From Clytia hemisphaerica (lineage: Eukaryota; Cnidaria; Hydrozoa; Leptothecata; Clytiidae): 64,000 nt of DNA. The translations under genes and the position numbers were made by a program. Under the pieces are notes generated by a model. That model was given only the letters and a program-made list of their open reading frames with translations. It had not been told where the DNA came from and did not search any database. This document shows positions 23,603 through 36,800 of this stretch, one piece after another (position 1 is the first letter of the stretch; each line of letters opens with the position of its first letter). Where the stretch lies: positions 1,062,217 to 1,126,216 of the forward strand of contig CACVBU010000181.1 of the NCBI GenBank assembly GCA_902728285.1. Reading direction: 5' to 3'.

Positions 23603-24529
23603 TTGTAACCATTTAATAGTGTTAATTACCGTGTTGCGTTAAAGAAAGAAGCTAACGTAACATACACACACACACGCACAAATTTTCTACTTTAGTCGTG
23701 TTCTGTCACGGAACATGTGTATGGTGTTTTTCGAGAAAAAAAAGAATATATGAAACATTTTAATTTGTTAAATAATTAGTCGTAGTATATTTAAAGACCA
23801 AATCGACTTCCTGACACAATATATTGATTTTTAACCCTTTCACGTCGCAGAGCTTTGCACTTTTTGTACATCTTGCGTCATCAAGACAACAGATAAAGGG
23901 TAAGAGCGCCCCAAACCCAACCTATTTTCATCAAAATTTTATGTTCCGGAAATCTTTCAGTATCCGAAATATAGCCCGGTGAAGTTAGTTCCTTGTTAGG
24001 GACTGAAAGGGTAAACTACCAGATTTTTTTATAATATTTAATTACTTAACTTTTTTCTGTTTTTTTTTTATGGTTTACAAATCTTTATACTCTCAACTTT
24101 TCGAATACCTACATTTTCGAAAAATATATTTAGATAATTTCTTTGTAATGTATTTAGCATTGTATAAAATTAACGCGTTTAAATTCACTTTGTACTTTTC
24201 TAGGAAATCTTCTGATTTTTTATTGAAAATTAAAAGTTCATATTTAGCTGTTTCTTATTTGATTCCTATTCATTCAAAGTATCATATTTGATTTCTCCGG
24301 GGATGTGCCGTTTGATTGGGCATTTTCTAATGACCAACCTCCCCCCCCCAAATTTATGAAATTTTTTTTAAAAAGTGCCAAAACCTTCATTTTCTTAGGG
24401 TTTTTTGGGAAAATTACTTAGTATTGACCGCTCCCCACTTTACGAATTTTCTCCCTTAGTGCCAACGCCCTCTGCTTATTCACCCCCTCACAATCAACCA
24501 CAGAAGAGTACCCTTAAATTCCTCCAGTC
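23603..24529. other. Non-genic stretch
   Basis: I see a short (CA)n run near 23660 and otherwise AT-rich sequence. The 73-codon plus-strand frame at 24070 has no motif and is probably chance. Confidence 0.3.
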
Positions 24530-24537
24530 CTCCAGAC

Positions 24538-24853
24538 CAGTGGCGTGGTGGCCAGGGGGGGCCACCCCCCCCCCCCCAGCGGAGCCCTTTTGAGAAGGGG
24601 CGCCCAAAAATAAGGGACGCCAAGAAGGGTTTTTCAGGCGCCCATATCGAAAGATTGACAAATGAAAAAACAAAAATGGCGCCCTCATCACCTCAAAAAC
24701 TCAAAATTTTCTGGCTCGCTTCGCTCGCACACTCCCTTTTTTGTGTTCATAATGAGCGTATACATAGAGAGGGGCGCCAAAAACAAAAAATCTTTAAAAA
24801 GGGCGCCATATTTGCCTTGGCCACCCCAGAGAAATTTTCCCACCACGCCACTG
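24538..24853. mobile_element. hAT-like MITE with 8-bp target duplication
   Basis: The ends CAGTGGCGTGGTGG and CCACCACGCCACTG are perfect inverted repeats starting with the CAGTGGCG typical of hAT non-autonomous elements. They are bordered by identical 8-bp CTCCAGAC (24530-24537 and 24854-24861). The interior is rich in GGCGCC-like motifs and has no open frame of note. Confidence 0.85.
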
Positions 24854-25401
24854 CTCCAGACTGGGTAAAATTTAGGAGAAATGTAGGATCAATTGTCCCA
24901 TCCCTAACCCTGGATGGGACAAATGATTTCTTCGCAAATTCTATTGGCTTTATTCAGAATCTCAAAACAGAATTTAAAAACCTTTTTTCATCAAGAGTAC
25001 AGTCATTTCAAAATGTCATATTTTTGCTTTGCTATTTTTTCATAAATTGCTTATAATATAAAAAATTGCTGACTAAAATTCAGAAATTTCTTATCAATTC
25101 AAGTATTTTTCATTGGACATTTTCATTGGATTTCAAAGTCTTTATTTACCATTACACTTTACACTGACTTTACTTTACATACATTCAAAATATGTGCATC
25201 TTTATACTTCCAATAATTAGGGGTATTTTCGAAAGATTATCAAATTTCCAACCCCACGCTTATTAAGACCCCTACGTTTATTGAAATTCTGAAATAATTT
25301 TTTTTTTTTTTTTATTATTATTATTCGAAATAATTCAATACCCCACGTTTATTTAACCTGATAACAGATTGCTCTAAAGACGTGGTCGAAAATATACAGT
25401 T

Positions 25402-27216
25402 ATTAGCCTCCGTCTCGGAAGAGGACTGGGCCCGAATTTCCGGACGTTTTCACAGTTTCACTTTCGTTTTCGGCTATACGACAACGTTTTCAAGCAGAAA
25501 GCAGAGGAAATCTGTGAAATTATGTCAGGGAATGCTAACCTATTTTTCCAGTGTTTCTCAAGATTGGAGCAAGATTATTGTTCTAGAAAGTTCATGAAGG
25601 CCTAATAGTTTCAGATTAGTATGATTTCATCAGAAAAAAACATTTACACCAAAGCTCCTTATTGATATGTGAAGGCTACCAAAAATAGCAATGTCCTCCA
25701 TCAGAACAACTTTAACATATAAGGGACAAGGACAGTCAAGAAGTCTACTTAGTTGAAAATTTGCACAAAATACTTAGAGAAAATGGTACTATAGAAGCCC
25801 ATTCTATACTCCTAAATGATAGTTGAAAGATCAGCAGTTGAGAGGGTTGATTAAAATAGAACTCAAAGCACACAATAAAGTATACATATATATTTGTCCA
25901 GAAAGAACTGGCATGTTGTTTGCTTTGTTTTGGTGTTTAAAAATATGTACTTATCAGTCCTAAAAAAAATACAAATTCGAATATAATGAGGGCAATGAGT
26001 CTGGTTAAATGTTACTATATTTACAAGAAAGGATAAAAAAATACTACTGTATGTACTACTGATGAACTAAACTCAAAAACTAAAACTTTACCATAAATTT
26101 ACATTACGACAATTTAAAAATCTATCTTTAATAGCAACAAAGAAAAAAACATGGCTCAAAGTTTTAAAAACAGAGCTAGTCAGAGCTTCAATTCATCAGG
26201 TATAGAGCTTTCAAAATTTGTAAACAGACATTGCATTGGTTACTACAAGACATACTCTCCACACGGTCTTCTCGATTCATGAAAAAAATAAAGTAGGTAT
26301 TTATCAAAAAAAGGTTCTCTTTTTTTTGGTAATCAATTCCAACAAACAACAATCAATATAACAGTTTTTTGAAAACCATTCCACAGTGTAAACGTTATCA
26401 ACCAACTAAACCCACACCGCCAAAATTGTAAAAATAAGTCAATATAATTTCTATCAACAATTTCTCGTAAAATGTTTTTTTTCCAACGTTCTGATACCAA
26501 TCATGGCTGGAGGCATCATGTGTAGAGTGACTGTGTGGCATTTCATTGCTTTTAATAATCCCCATACCAAACATCAACCAAATAAAACTGACGCCAAGCT
26601 AAATCTGTCGATTAAAAATTTCCATGAAAATTATAATCAAAACTTATCTCGTAAATTGCTTTTTTCAACATTCTGGAGGTGTTCAAAGTTAGAGGTATCA
26701 TATGTAGAGCCAAGCAATACATGAAAAGTCATTTGTTATCCCATTTGCCATGAGATATATGAGTCAACCAATCATACAAAAACCAACAAATCATGTCTCT
26801 TCACTTTCATGTCACATCGTGTTTATATGGGGTATCAGAAAGCCAATCCACAAGAAGAGCCATCTTCCTTTATTATGGAGTGTTCCAAAACTATTGGTAG
26901 GTTGTTTGGAAGTAAAGAAACCCACACAGTTTGTTTTATTTTGAAGATTTAACTTGAAAACAAACTGCATCTTTCCAGCAGAAACTCATGTTTCAACCTG
27001 CTACATGACATTGGTCAGTCGGGTCTGGTACTAACATGTAATAGTTTTAGTATAGCCGAGCTTGAGAATCCGTAGGCAGAACTTGTAACATGTATTATGT
27101 GTATAATTATGTCAGTCGACTTGAGTCATTATACATTACTCACATTTCACTGGATGCATTTTCGCTGTGAAAATATCCGCAAAAGTTTCTGACCGCGTTC
27201 TGAGACGGAGGCTAAT
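25402..27216. mobile_element. TIR element, about 1.8 kb, non-autonomous
   Basis: ATTAGCCTCCGTCTC at the left returns inverted as GAGACGGAGGCTAAT at the right. AGTT borders both ends (25398-25401 and 27217-27220), consistent with a 4-bp duplication. The subterminal GTTTTCAC and GTGAAAAT blocks also pair. The interior open frames are short and motif-free. Confidence 0.6.
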
Positions 27217-27283
27217 AGTTTTTAGCGATCTTTAGAGCTTCAGTTTGTCGCGTTAAGAAAACTCCACAGCTGCTATCAGGTTA

Positions 27284-27603
27284 CGGTCCGGTTGTTTAAA
27301 AATCTATTAGATTTAATAAATCCCGATTAGCGCTAATTGCGATTAATTAATCCCGGTGATTAACTTCCGTTGTTCGAACGTCAGATTATCTAATCGTAAA
27401 CATTTTGCCTGTGTTTTCAAAAATCCTCATCTTTGGTCAGAGGAGGATTAAAATTTGGCCAATTTAATCGGGATTTAATCCAGATTTAAGCCCAATTTTT
27501 TTCGAACAACAATTAACGGTTCTGCGTTAATCGGCGCTAATCGAGATTTCATCGAAAATTAAGCTAATCGGCCGCTAATCCACTTTTGAACAACCGGGCC
27601 CTG
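27284..27603. repeat. Hairpin MITE with CCGGTTGTT ends
   Basis: The right end, read inward, is CAGGGCCCGGTTGTTCAAAA. The left end (TACGGTCCGGTTGTTTAAAA) matches with several changes. The interior arms carry TTAATCG and GATTAA motifs in inverted arrangement. The terminal CAGGG and palindromic form suggest a hAT-type MITE, but no target duplication was found. Confidence 0.55.
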
Positions 27604-28603
27604 AGACCTGCTGAGAGTATGTCGGAAGAAAATTTCTACATCGAGGCCAAGCTTTTTGCTTGTTGCATGGTATATAGCGCATGAGCTGCTTGAAAATCAT
27701 ATCCTATAAGCTTAGCATCAGAACTCTTGCGATTTTCATACACATATTCATCTGAGTCAAACAACATGAAAATGTGAACAACGGAGTTACAGTTATTCTG
27801 CTTCAGGGCTATGCTGATCATCCACGAAAGCTTCAGAGTTGCCATGTTCGGTTGCAAACGATATCATCCTCCAGTCCAGTATGCAGCGGGTATCTTATAT
27901 TTATTTTCTTTTATGTATTTCCTATACTTTCGTATTCTGATTTTCTCAACAAGTGTTCCTGACTATACAAGGAATTTTCTGTATGTACCAGTGAAAAAGC
28001 GTAATGTTACCCTGGGTGTGCTTTAAAAAAAATACTGAAAATATGAGCTAGCTCATTTAGCGACAGCCATTTGTTTCAATGTGGGTTAAGAATTTTCTAG
28101 TGTCGGCACAAGTTAACGCTAAGTTGTGTTTTCACCTTGACATCAAACAACATCAATATCTTTGGAAAGAAAAGAGATATTTAGATCAGTCAGGCACATC
28201 CTGGCAAATGAACGGGGTATTTTTCACTTGCGACCATTGGCAAATGAACGAGGTCGAAAACGAAAGTGACGTAATAGCGCCGAATACCCAGTTTAATTGA
28301 ACCGGGTTGGAAATATTTTGCTTCATTTCAAAGAACTGCATAGATGAAATTTTTTTTCCATGGGTCAATTTTGTCTTCGAAGATTGAAGAAACTTTTCAT
28401 GAAAAAATAAAGTTCCCAGTTTTCTTCCTTTTTTCCCTTTTTCATTTTGAAGTTAATTTCATTCATTTTCACGCTTTTAGCCTGAGACGTCCTATCTCAT
28501 TTATACTGGGTGACGAATACCCCATGCAAATGCTCACCCTGTTCATTTGCCAGGATGTGCCTGACTGTAGATGCAGTCTTTTTTATATTATTTGTTTCCA
28601 TGA

Positions 28604-30535
28604 CCAGACGATCTCAATCGAACGGAATCGACGATCGAACCAGTCAAACCAAATCGAACGCAATCGACCGATTGAAATTCGATTGTCGAACACAATCGAC
28701 CGATTGAAATTTGATTGTCGAACGCAATCGACCGATTGAAATTCGATTGTCAAACGCAATAGAATCTCAATCGAATATTACCGCAATTTTAGATTCGATT
28801 GATATTCGATTGCGTTCGATTGACGACCTTCGACATGATGGCCTGAGAATTCTCGGGCCAAAACTTTTATTGGAATTCGCGTAAAGCCCGAGTATGGCCC
28901 GAGAATTCGGGCCACACGCGGGCCACGCACGGGCCACACTCGGGCCAATTTTTGACCTATTTTGGACCTATCAAATTAAACAGAAGCATAATTACATGAT
29001 GCATCAGTATTTTCGTTTCAGTAATCAAAAATGATAATTAGCTGTCTAAATGACCTTTTGTTGTATAAAGAAAGGTTGAATTATAACAAACGGAAGAAAA
29101 TTCGTCGAAAAAGGCAAAGTAATCTGGCAAAAATTCATAAAATACATCAGATATGGGTTTTGAGGTACACCCAGCCCTACATCGACTTTATCCAGTCTAG
29201 AACCAAAGATCTGAGAAAAATTTCGGTAAAAGTAAATTAAAATGATTCTAAGGAAGATTTTAAACCCTTTCGACCCTTCAGTTTTAAAATGTAAGTGTTT
29301 AGTTACGGAAAAATGCTTTTAATCATGGAAAGGCTATGGCGATTGCCAATTTTAAAATAGAAATTTGATAGCTCGATTTTCAACGTTTTCGAGCACTTTC
29401 TGAAAATAACTTTTTCATTCAATTGAGCTTAACTTTTGATCTGATGAATCTAATTTAATAAATGACCCATCAAAATTTAAGTTTATCTTTATTCTTTCTG
29501 ATGAAATAGGAATGGTTCGTTTAAAACTTTTAGATTTCGAGAAAATTAGTTTTAAAGAGAGAAACTTTTTTGTGGCGCACCCGGTACTATTTTGTTTGAC
29601 TGGACATGCTGAATCAATTTAAATATGGAATCTTCTGACACAGACACAAAGGTATAGTTTGAAAAGAGCGCCGCACCTAAAATTACGAAAATTTTAAGAG
29701 CGCCGCGGCGCTTAGTTGAGGAAATACGGTACCTAACTTAGGAGTTTACTAGGCTGCTGGCACCCATTACAGTAACGGATTCGATTGAGCGATTTGATAA
29801 CGATTAGAATCTAGATCAAAACATTCGAAAGAGAATTCGTCACTGTAATGTCTTTTTCTCAATCGAATGCGAGAAAATAGGATACCGTCTATATCGCACC
29901 TCGACGTCTTTTGACCAATTAAATCGTTAGAATCTTACTTATGCGGTGTCTTAATTTTTCATCTTTAATCTGCTCTTCCGCAATCGATTGAACTCATCGT
30001 TAATCTATAAGAGAAAAGATTTATAGGTATTAGACTCAATGGACCCAGCCAGACAGGCTTAAAAGCGTTATGAAAAAGGAGGCCCGAACATGGCCCGAAT
30101 GACTCTGGTTATGTTCGGGCCAAAAGAATTGATAGGGTCTCTCGGCCCGAACATGGCCCGAAGAGGCCCGAGAATTCTCGGGCCATGTCGAGGGTCGTTT
30201 TGATTGATGTTCGATTGCGTTCGATTGATGTTTGATTGCGTTCGATCGTTGATTCATTGACCCCCGGATTGTTCATCGCATAATTTCTACGGGAAATCGA
30301 AAGTAATTTCATTCGGCTTGTGATGTTTAAAAGCTTGGATGTTGGGAAGCTGCAAGAATAAAGCCAGACAATCTCAATCGAACAGAATCGACGATCGAAC
30401 CAGTCGAACAACAATCGAAGCAATCGGATATTACCCAGAATTTTGACGTTCGACAATCGAATTTCAATCGGTCGATTGCGTTTGATTTGGTTTGACTGGT
30501 TCGATCGTCGATTCCGTTCAATTGAGATCGTCTGG
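28604..30535. mobile_element. CCAGAC-family TIR element with 6-bp duplication
   Basis: The ends CCAGACGATCTCAATCGAAC (left) and its inverted match (right) continue for about 90 bp of TIR. Both are bordered by CCATGA (28598-28603 and 30536-30541). The left arm contains a ~31-bp unit (GCAATCGACCGATTGAAATT) repeated about three times. Inside lie two clusters of GGCCCGAGAATTCTCGGGCC-type palindromes (28845-28950 and 30080-30185). A further inner copy of the terminal sequence at 30364 makes the right end itself a foldback. No transposase is present. It shares CCAGAC ends and a 6-bp duplication with the element at 37442-38130. Confidence 0.8.
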
Positions 30536-30983
30536 CCATGATAATTTCTGATTGATTCAAAATAAGAATGCAAAGATTTAAATTATTTAAAGGTATAAAA
30601 AGTACAAATGGATTGAAGTTCTTTTTGGTGATTTCTTCCTTGTTCCGTGCCAAAAATCCTAACGAGTGCGTACCCTATATTTGAAAAAAATGCTTTATTT
30701 TGAGTCGGAAAAATCAAATCCTTTTTATATACAACTGACTGCTTCGAATTTCAAAAAGTGAGGGTGGGAAAGTTGAAAGAAGGCTCCAATCTCAGCTACC
30801 GATCAATTAATCGTCATGTTGATTAATGTGGCATTGTTTTAATATCACAGTTTTAAATTATTCAACATGACATCCTGATATAAGCAAAAGGTGTATTACC
30901 AGGTAAGTCCATAAATATCACTTCAACATACATCGTTATTTTACTAGGGTGTAAACTGGAACCATGAAAAAATACTTTTTTTG

Positions 30984-33104
30984 GACTTTCAAAATTGTCA
31001 CAAATTTTTATCAAAATTTATCATATTGTAAGACTTCTTGCGCAATTTTTAGACCCATAAGTCAAAAATCCACTGTTTGCCCCAGGGGTATCTGATTCGC
31101 GGTAGTAGCAAAAGACGGCAAAAATGCCTAATTTTGGGCTTTTTTTGCCCATAAATACGGGAGAAGACAAACCGTGGACCCCCAATATGGACCCCCAATT
31201 CGGACCCCAATATGGACCACCAATATGGACCCCTAATGGACCCCCTCAAAAACGGCAAGAAATACCAAAAACAGCTCTGAACAACTCTAGTTTGAAATAA
31301 TTTATGTCTATTTGCACTTCCAATATCACATTGAGTACAATAAGTCTTTTTTAAGATTTATTCCGAGTTATTCGAACTTAACATTCTGCTGAGTTTGATT
31401 TTTTACTTGAGCTGCTCTGCTCAGTCCAAATAAATATGGATATACTCAAGAACAATGTTTTTTGGCTTAACAAACCATAGATTGAGACATGAAGAGCCGA
31501 GTTACAACTCAAGTAACTCGAACTTTCATAATATTACCCATATTGTTTGCCTCTGAAGAAAGATTTTGTGGATGATACCTACATAAAAAGTCCCTCCTAT
31601 GATAATAAACTTTTATTTTCTAGAGGAAGTTATACTAGCAACTCGAAAACTCCTAAATGTAACTCTTCAATGTAACTCGGGCCTCATGTGCCATCTGAGA
31701 GAGCTCATTAGCTTCTGACTGACGTCATTTTATATCCGCTTACACTACCAGCTTCACATTGGGTATAGTTCTATTATTTTGTGATTTTGTCTTAACAGAT
31801 GTCATATTTAAAGAATTCAATATTATTTTGATTAGCAAATGTCATTTTGTCATGAAAATAATAATAAACTATCTGGTCAAGCTCATCACTCTAAAACAAC
31901 CCTCTCTGGGAAGTTTCTGATTGGTGTCTTTTTATATCCATTCACACTATCTACATCACTTTCGGTATAATAAATATTTTGAATGTTTTTGTCTTAAGAG
32001 ACGTCATATTTTATGATTCTGTCAATATTTTTCTCAAATATCAACATTGTGTCAACATTTCAACAATAGAACAAATCACCCTGAACGAACTAAATTTATG
32101 TCTAAATAACAGAATGTAACATGTAACTCTATAACTGTTGTAATATGTTTATATTATATAGGACGACTAATATAGCACAAATAACTACTTATTTAATGAC
32201 GAGAAAAGTATTGTGGGTATTTCCCAAGATTAAAGGGGGTCCATTAGGGGTCCATATTGGTGGTCCATATTGGGGGTCCATATCAGGGGTCCACGGTTTG
32301 TCTTCTCCCCATAAATAGGGTAGATCGTCAAATGGCAAAGTCAAAAAATTCAAAGTGTAGTATTTTTTTGTGAAAATATAATCTTTTGTAAGACATTTTG
32401 CGCATATTTTAACCTCCTAGGTAAAAAATCCAGCATTCTCCAATGCTGGAGTATTTTCAGAATACTTTCAACACCAAAAGATTTCAGGACACCATTTGAA
32501 ACCATTTTTGAGATTTTAGTATGAGAAAATTATCGCGTTTTTAAGTGGAAATGATTTTAGCCAGAGAAAACCAAGTTTTAGCTTGAATTATTGGCATTTA
32601 GCATGAAAACTCAATTTCTAGGGCGCCATTATGGATTTATGGGAAATATTTGAAAACTCAAGTTTGATTTTTCCTGGAGCTTTCTCTGAAGTGTTTTATT
32701 GCTGAGAATTTCAAGTGTGTACCTTAAAAAGTTTAAAAGTTTAAAAGTTGTGGGTCCTCAAAAATGCTGCTTTCATGCATTTTGCTACCCAGAATCCGAG
32801 AAAATCGGCCTTTTTAGCCTGAAATTGAAACATTGAGCGATCTCGCTGGGGTTATTTTGTCTTTTTGTGTTGAATATTAGTACAAGACACCATTTAAAAA
32901 CATTTTGACCCTTTCCTGGCCTTTTACAGTCTTAAAATGGGCAAAAATGCCCAAAATTAGGCATTTTCGCCATTTTTTGCTACAACAGCGAATCAGATAC
33001 CCCTGGGGCAAACAGTGGAATTTTGACTTATGGACCTCAAAATTGCGCAAAAAGTCTTACAATATAATAAATTTTGATAAAAAATCGTGACAATTTTGAA
33101 ACTC
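30984..33104. mobile_element. Outer TIR element, about 2.1 kb, carrying a nested insertion
   Basis: Sequences at about 30984-31145 and 32925-33104 are inverted copies. They share TTTCAAAATTGTCAC, GTAAGACTT, GCCCCAGGGGTATCTGATTC and a run of GGCAAAAATGCC. No coding region was recognised. A second, younger TIR element lies inside it at 31161-32307. Confidence 0.7.
31161..32307. mobile_element. Inner GTGGACCCC element inserted in the outer element
   Basis: Inverted ends GAGAAGACAAACCGTGGACC and GGTCCACGGTTTGTCTTCTC are followed inward by repeated GGACCCC-AATATGG units at both ends. CCCATAAATA lies outside both ends (31148-31157 and 32308-32317), consistent with a duplication of about 9-11 bp. 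The interior has no recognisable gene. Confidence 0.7.
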
Positions 33105-33245
33105 TAAAGTCTTAAAATATAATTAACTAACTTACTGTATGGTGTTTTATTTTCATTGTTTCATTACTTATCCAACAGAATCACCTAATCCATTATCTTT
33201 AGACACTCATGTCTTATTTACAGTTCTTAAAGTACATAAATATAA

Positions 33246-33570
33246 GGCTGGACTTAAAAAATTGTTGGTTTGCCGTCACCCGACCGGCCCTACCTCGAAA
33301 CCTGCCGACCCAAAAAATTTTTTTTCCTTCAAAAGCTTCAATCAATAAAAAAACAAAACTCGTATCTTGTTTGTCTCAAGCATAAGAATCGTAAATTCCC
33401 TGCTAGCACTTCTGTTTTTTATTCGATTACCTCAATTTAAATAAACTGTTAACCCTTCAATGGACGAAAATTTCATAAATCGCCAAGATAAAAAAGAAAT
33501 CCGACCGACCCACCCACCTCCAAAATCTAGGGTCGGGTGACGGCAAACCAACAATTTTTTAAGCCCAGCC
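33246..33570. mobile_element. Harbinger-like MITE with TAA duplication
   Basis: The ends GGCTGGACTTAAAAAATTG and CAATTTTTTAAGCCCAGCC are nearly perfect inverted repeats continuing about 40 bp (TTGGTTTGCCGTCACCCGACC). TAA borders both ends (33243-33245 and 33571-33573), which suits PIF/Harbinger-type insertion. Confidence 0.75.
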
Positions 33571-33823
33571 TAATCTAATTAAAATCTCTGTATTTTTGCA
33601 ATTGTATGTGAGCAAATTAATAGTATATCCATGTTGCTCTATTCATTAGAAATTCCTAGCATAAGAAATTTTGAGATTGACCAATGGATTGCGTTCCTGT
33701 CTATTGTCATGTCAGAGGGTCAGAAAAATGTATATCGTTTATTCTTCTTATTAACTGGTTAACTATTGTACAAATAATTTTAACAGAATAATAATAACAA
33801 TAAAATCTAATCAAATAACAAAA

Positions 33824-36800
33824 ATGGTACATCGAAAATTACAACGCATTATGAAATGGAGGAAAGTTATTGTTTTATTTATTGCTATATTTATCCTTTA
33901 TACAATCAAAAGTAACATGGCAGAGAAAACATCACATGCATCATCATTAAAAATCAAAGGGAAAGATTTTGTCTTGGAAGGCAAACCATTTCAGATTCTC
34001 TGTGGTGCAATACATTATTTTCGAATCACACCTGACTCTTGGGATAATCGAATCAAGAAAGCCAAAGGAATGGGATTGAACAGTGTTGACATGTAAGGAT
34101 GTTTATTAAAGACAGGGGCAGTGTTGCTTATTCATTTTTCAAGTCAGCAATCTCTGTCAATTTTGTACGATTCAGTACAATTAGCAATTTTATTAGAGTT
34201 TCAAATTACAAAGACAAAAAGCTATATTATGTTGCTTGAGATTTTAATTTTAGGAATATCTTTCTCTTTTATTTCTAGATACATACCCTGGAATCTACAT
34301 GAACCCCAGCCTGGGAAATTCTCAACAACATATATAAAGCAATTAAGGTAAAGACACAAATCCATTTTACATTGTTCTGAATTGTGTTTTTAAGATATGT
34401 AAACTTATTAAATAAAATGTGTATACCTTAAAGGAAGAAATTTTGGCGGAAAGAAAATTTGGCGGATTTGGCGGATTTGACTGAAATCCGCCAAATTAAG
34501 TTCCCACCAAAATTTCTTTTTTCCGCCATCCGCCAAATTAAATTCCCGCCAAATTAAATATTTTGAAAATATGATCTCTTTTAAGGTGTTTTTGTTATTT
34601 TTTCGCTGTTTTGACGCCATCTTAAGGTTAAATTTTTAAGCGACCGCCAAATTAAATTCCCGCCAAATTTGGTTTTTTCGTCCATCCGCCAAATTAAATT
34701 CCCTCTGAAAAAACTTTTTTGGCCATCCGCCAAATTAAATTCCCGCCAAAATTTCTTCCTTTAAGGTAGTATTAATTTGTGTTTAAATATTGAATTAATT
34801 CATTTTAGAATGTTTATGGACCTGCTCAAATCTAATGACATGTATGCAGTAATGAGACCTGGACCTTACATTTGCTCAGAATGGGATCTTGGTGGTCTTC
34901 CAAGGTTAAATAGATTTATTGAAATTTCCTACAGTGCAGTTTTTAGTATTTGAGATAATGATCTTGCTAGCCTTTTATTGCCTTTTGGTTATAACACTAG
35001 ATAAATTTGACTAACAATTCTAGTTCTTCTCTGTGCTAAAAAAGCCCAATGAAAGCTCGGAGCTGTTTACGTTGTTAAAAATATAAGTCTTTATCTTAAC
35101 AACGTATAAAATCTAACTCATAAATTCAAATTACAAAAAAAAAACAAGATAAAGTTAACCTCGCATATTTTATGAGCAAAAACTTCATAGATCACCAAAA
35201 AATCTTTCTAACTAACTGACGTGCTTTAGAAATTTAGTGTTTAATAAGAGTCCAACCTAAGTTATGAATCATTTATCAAATGAGATATGGTTTTGAAGTT
35301 TCTTTCTTTAAATACAAACTTTTTTTTACAGCTGGCTGTTATCTGATGATAGTATGAAGATAAGGTCATTATATTCTGGTTTTACTAAGGCTGTTACTCG
35401 CTATTTCAATCATTTGCTCCCTATACTTGAGCCATATCAGGTGAGTGAGCTATTAAGTCAATCAACTACTTAGCAATTTAGTTAATAGCAAAATTGGCTC
35501 ATTTTTAGGTCCCTTTTAATTTTACCCTTATGTAAATTATTTCCAGGTTGATTGTATAAGTGAAAAATTCTTGAAGTTACAATTAAATTTTCTTGAAGTT
35601 ACAAAAAAGTGTTCATTGATAATTAATTCTATTACTTTTCTAGCATTCAAAGGGAGGTCCAATCATAGCTTTCCAAGTCGAAAATGAGTATGGCTCATTT
35701 GGCACAGATGGGAAGTATATGGATTTCATTCAAAACGTAATTGAGCTTTTCCCCTTTTTTCATTATTTCTCATCTTAAAGTTAGCCATGATCTAACTCTT
35801 ACCAGTCTGATCCCTAAACTTTGACTCTTTTTAATTAGCTGGCCTCCTGGATTAAAGGTGCTTAGGGCTTTATAGTTGATAAAGTTATCAATCAAATGAG
35901 GTGAAATCATATTCAAAGAGTGCTCGATAAAACCAACCAGGAGTAGAGCTTCTTTAATCAAAAATATATTTCAAAACCAAAAAAATTATTATCATCAGAT
36001 GTAACTAAAAAATTAAAAAGCTGTGTGAAGACTGTGGAATTCTGATTTTCCTCATACCTAAAAGTATGTTTATGTTGGTTCCATCTCGTTTTGAAGGTAT
36101 TTTCGGTAAGGCTGATGTAGTTAACACCCTCGTCCTCTGGGGAGGATTTTACCGTGCATTGGTATATTAAATGCTTATCCAAACAGTTTCCGTTTAGAGG
36201 ACATTCATTTTTTGCACGACAGTTGCAGGTTTCATTGGCTGTTTCGCGGCGGTTGAGAATATTCTATTATGGGATGAAATAATGCTCGAGACATTTGGGA
36301 GGCAGCTGTAGCTGACCTTGAGGTTATTTCGATTGAACAGCTTGTGTAACCTGTGCTTTTTTGGAAAGTTTTTGCTCACGATTGATAGGAAACGTTTTGC
36401 GACATTGGTTCTGACGTTGAGATTGAATGGGTTAAACCAGATGATTTTACGTTTTCTGTTTTTCTTCTTTTTGTTGATTGTTTTCTTTTTGAATTCGAGT
36501 TTTGACTTGTACCCGCCGCTACTTAGTGCGTCGTTATAAAGTGTGGAAGCTCGTTTAAATATCGATTTTTTAGAGGAAATGTTGTTGATTCTGTCTGAGA
36601 TCATTGATGGGATTTGTTGATAAAGTTATAAAATGGAATTATCTCCAGCTCTTGCTGTGGAAATCGAGGTAAAAATTATGAGCCTTTTATAAGTAACTAT
36701 TGGGACAAGTAGAGTTAAGCTTATTCTTTTTTTTATAGGAATTCAGACGACATGGACTTCATGAACTGCATTTCATTTGTGATAATATGGAAGGAATTGG

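Noticed and set aside
24070-24291. 73-codon plus-strand frame with hydrophobic residues
   Set aside because: AT-rich chance frame; no splice partners, motif or coding bias.
28344-28739. 131-codon plus-strand frame entering the CCAGAC element
   Set aside because: Its C-terminal half is the repeated AATCG unit of the element's TIR, and no domain is visible.
36318-36539. Plus-strand hydrophobic frame in GH35 intron 5
   Set aside because: Antisense to the GIY-YIG-type retroelement fragment.
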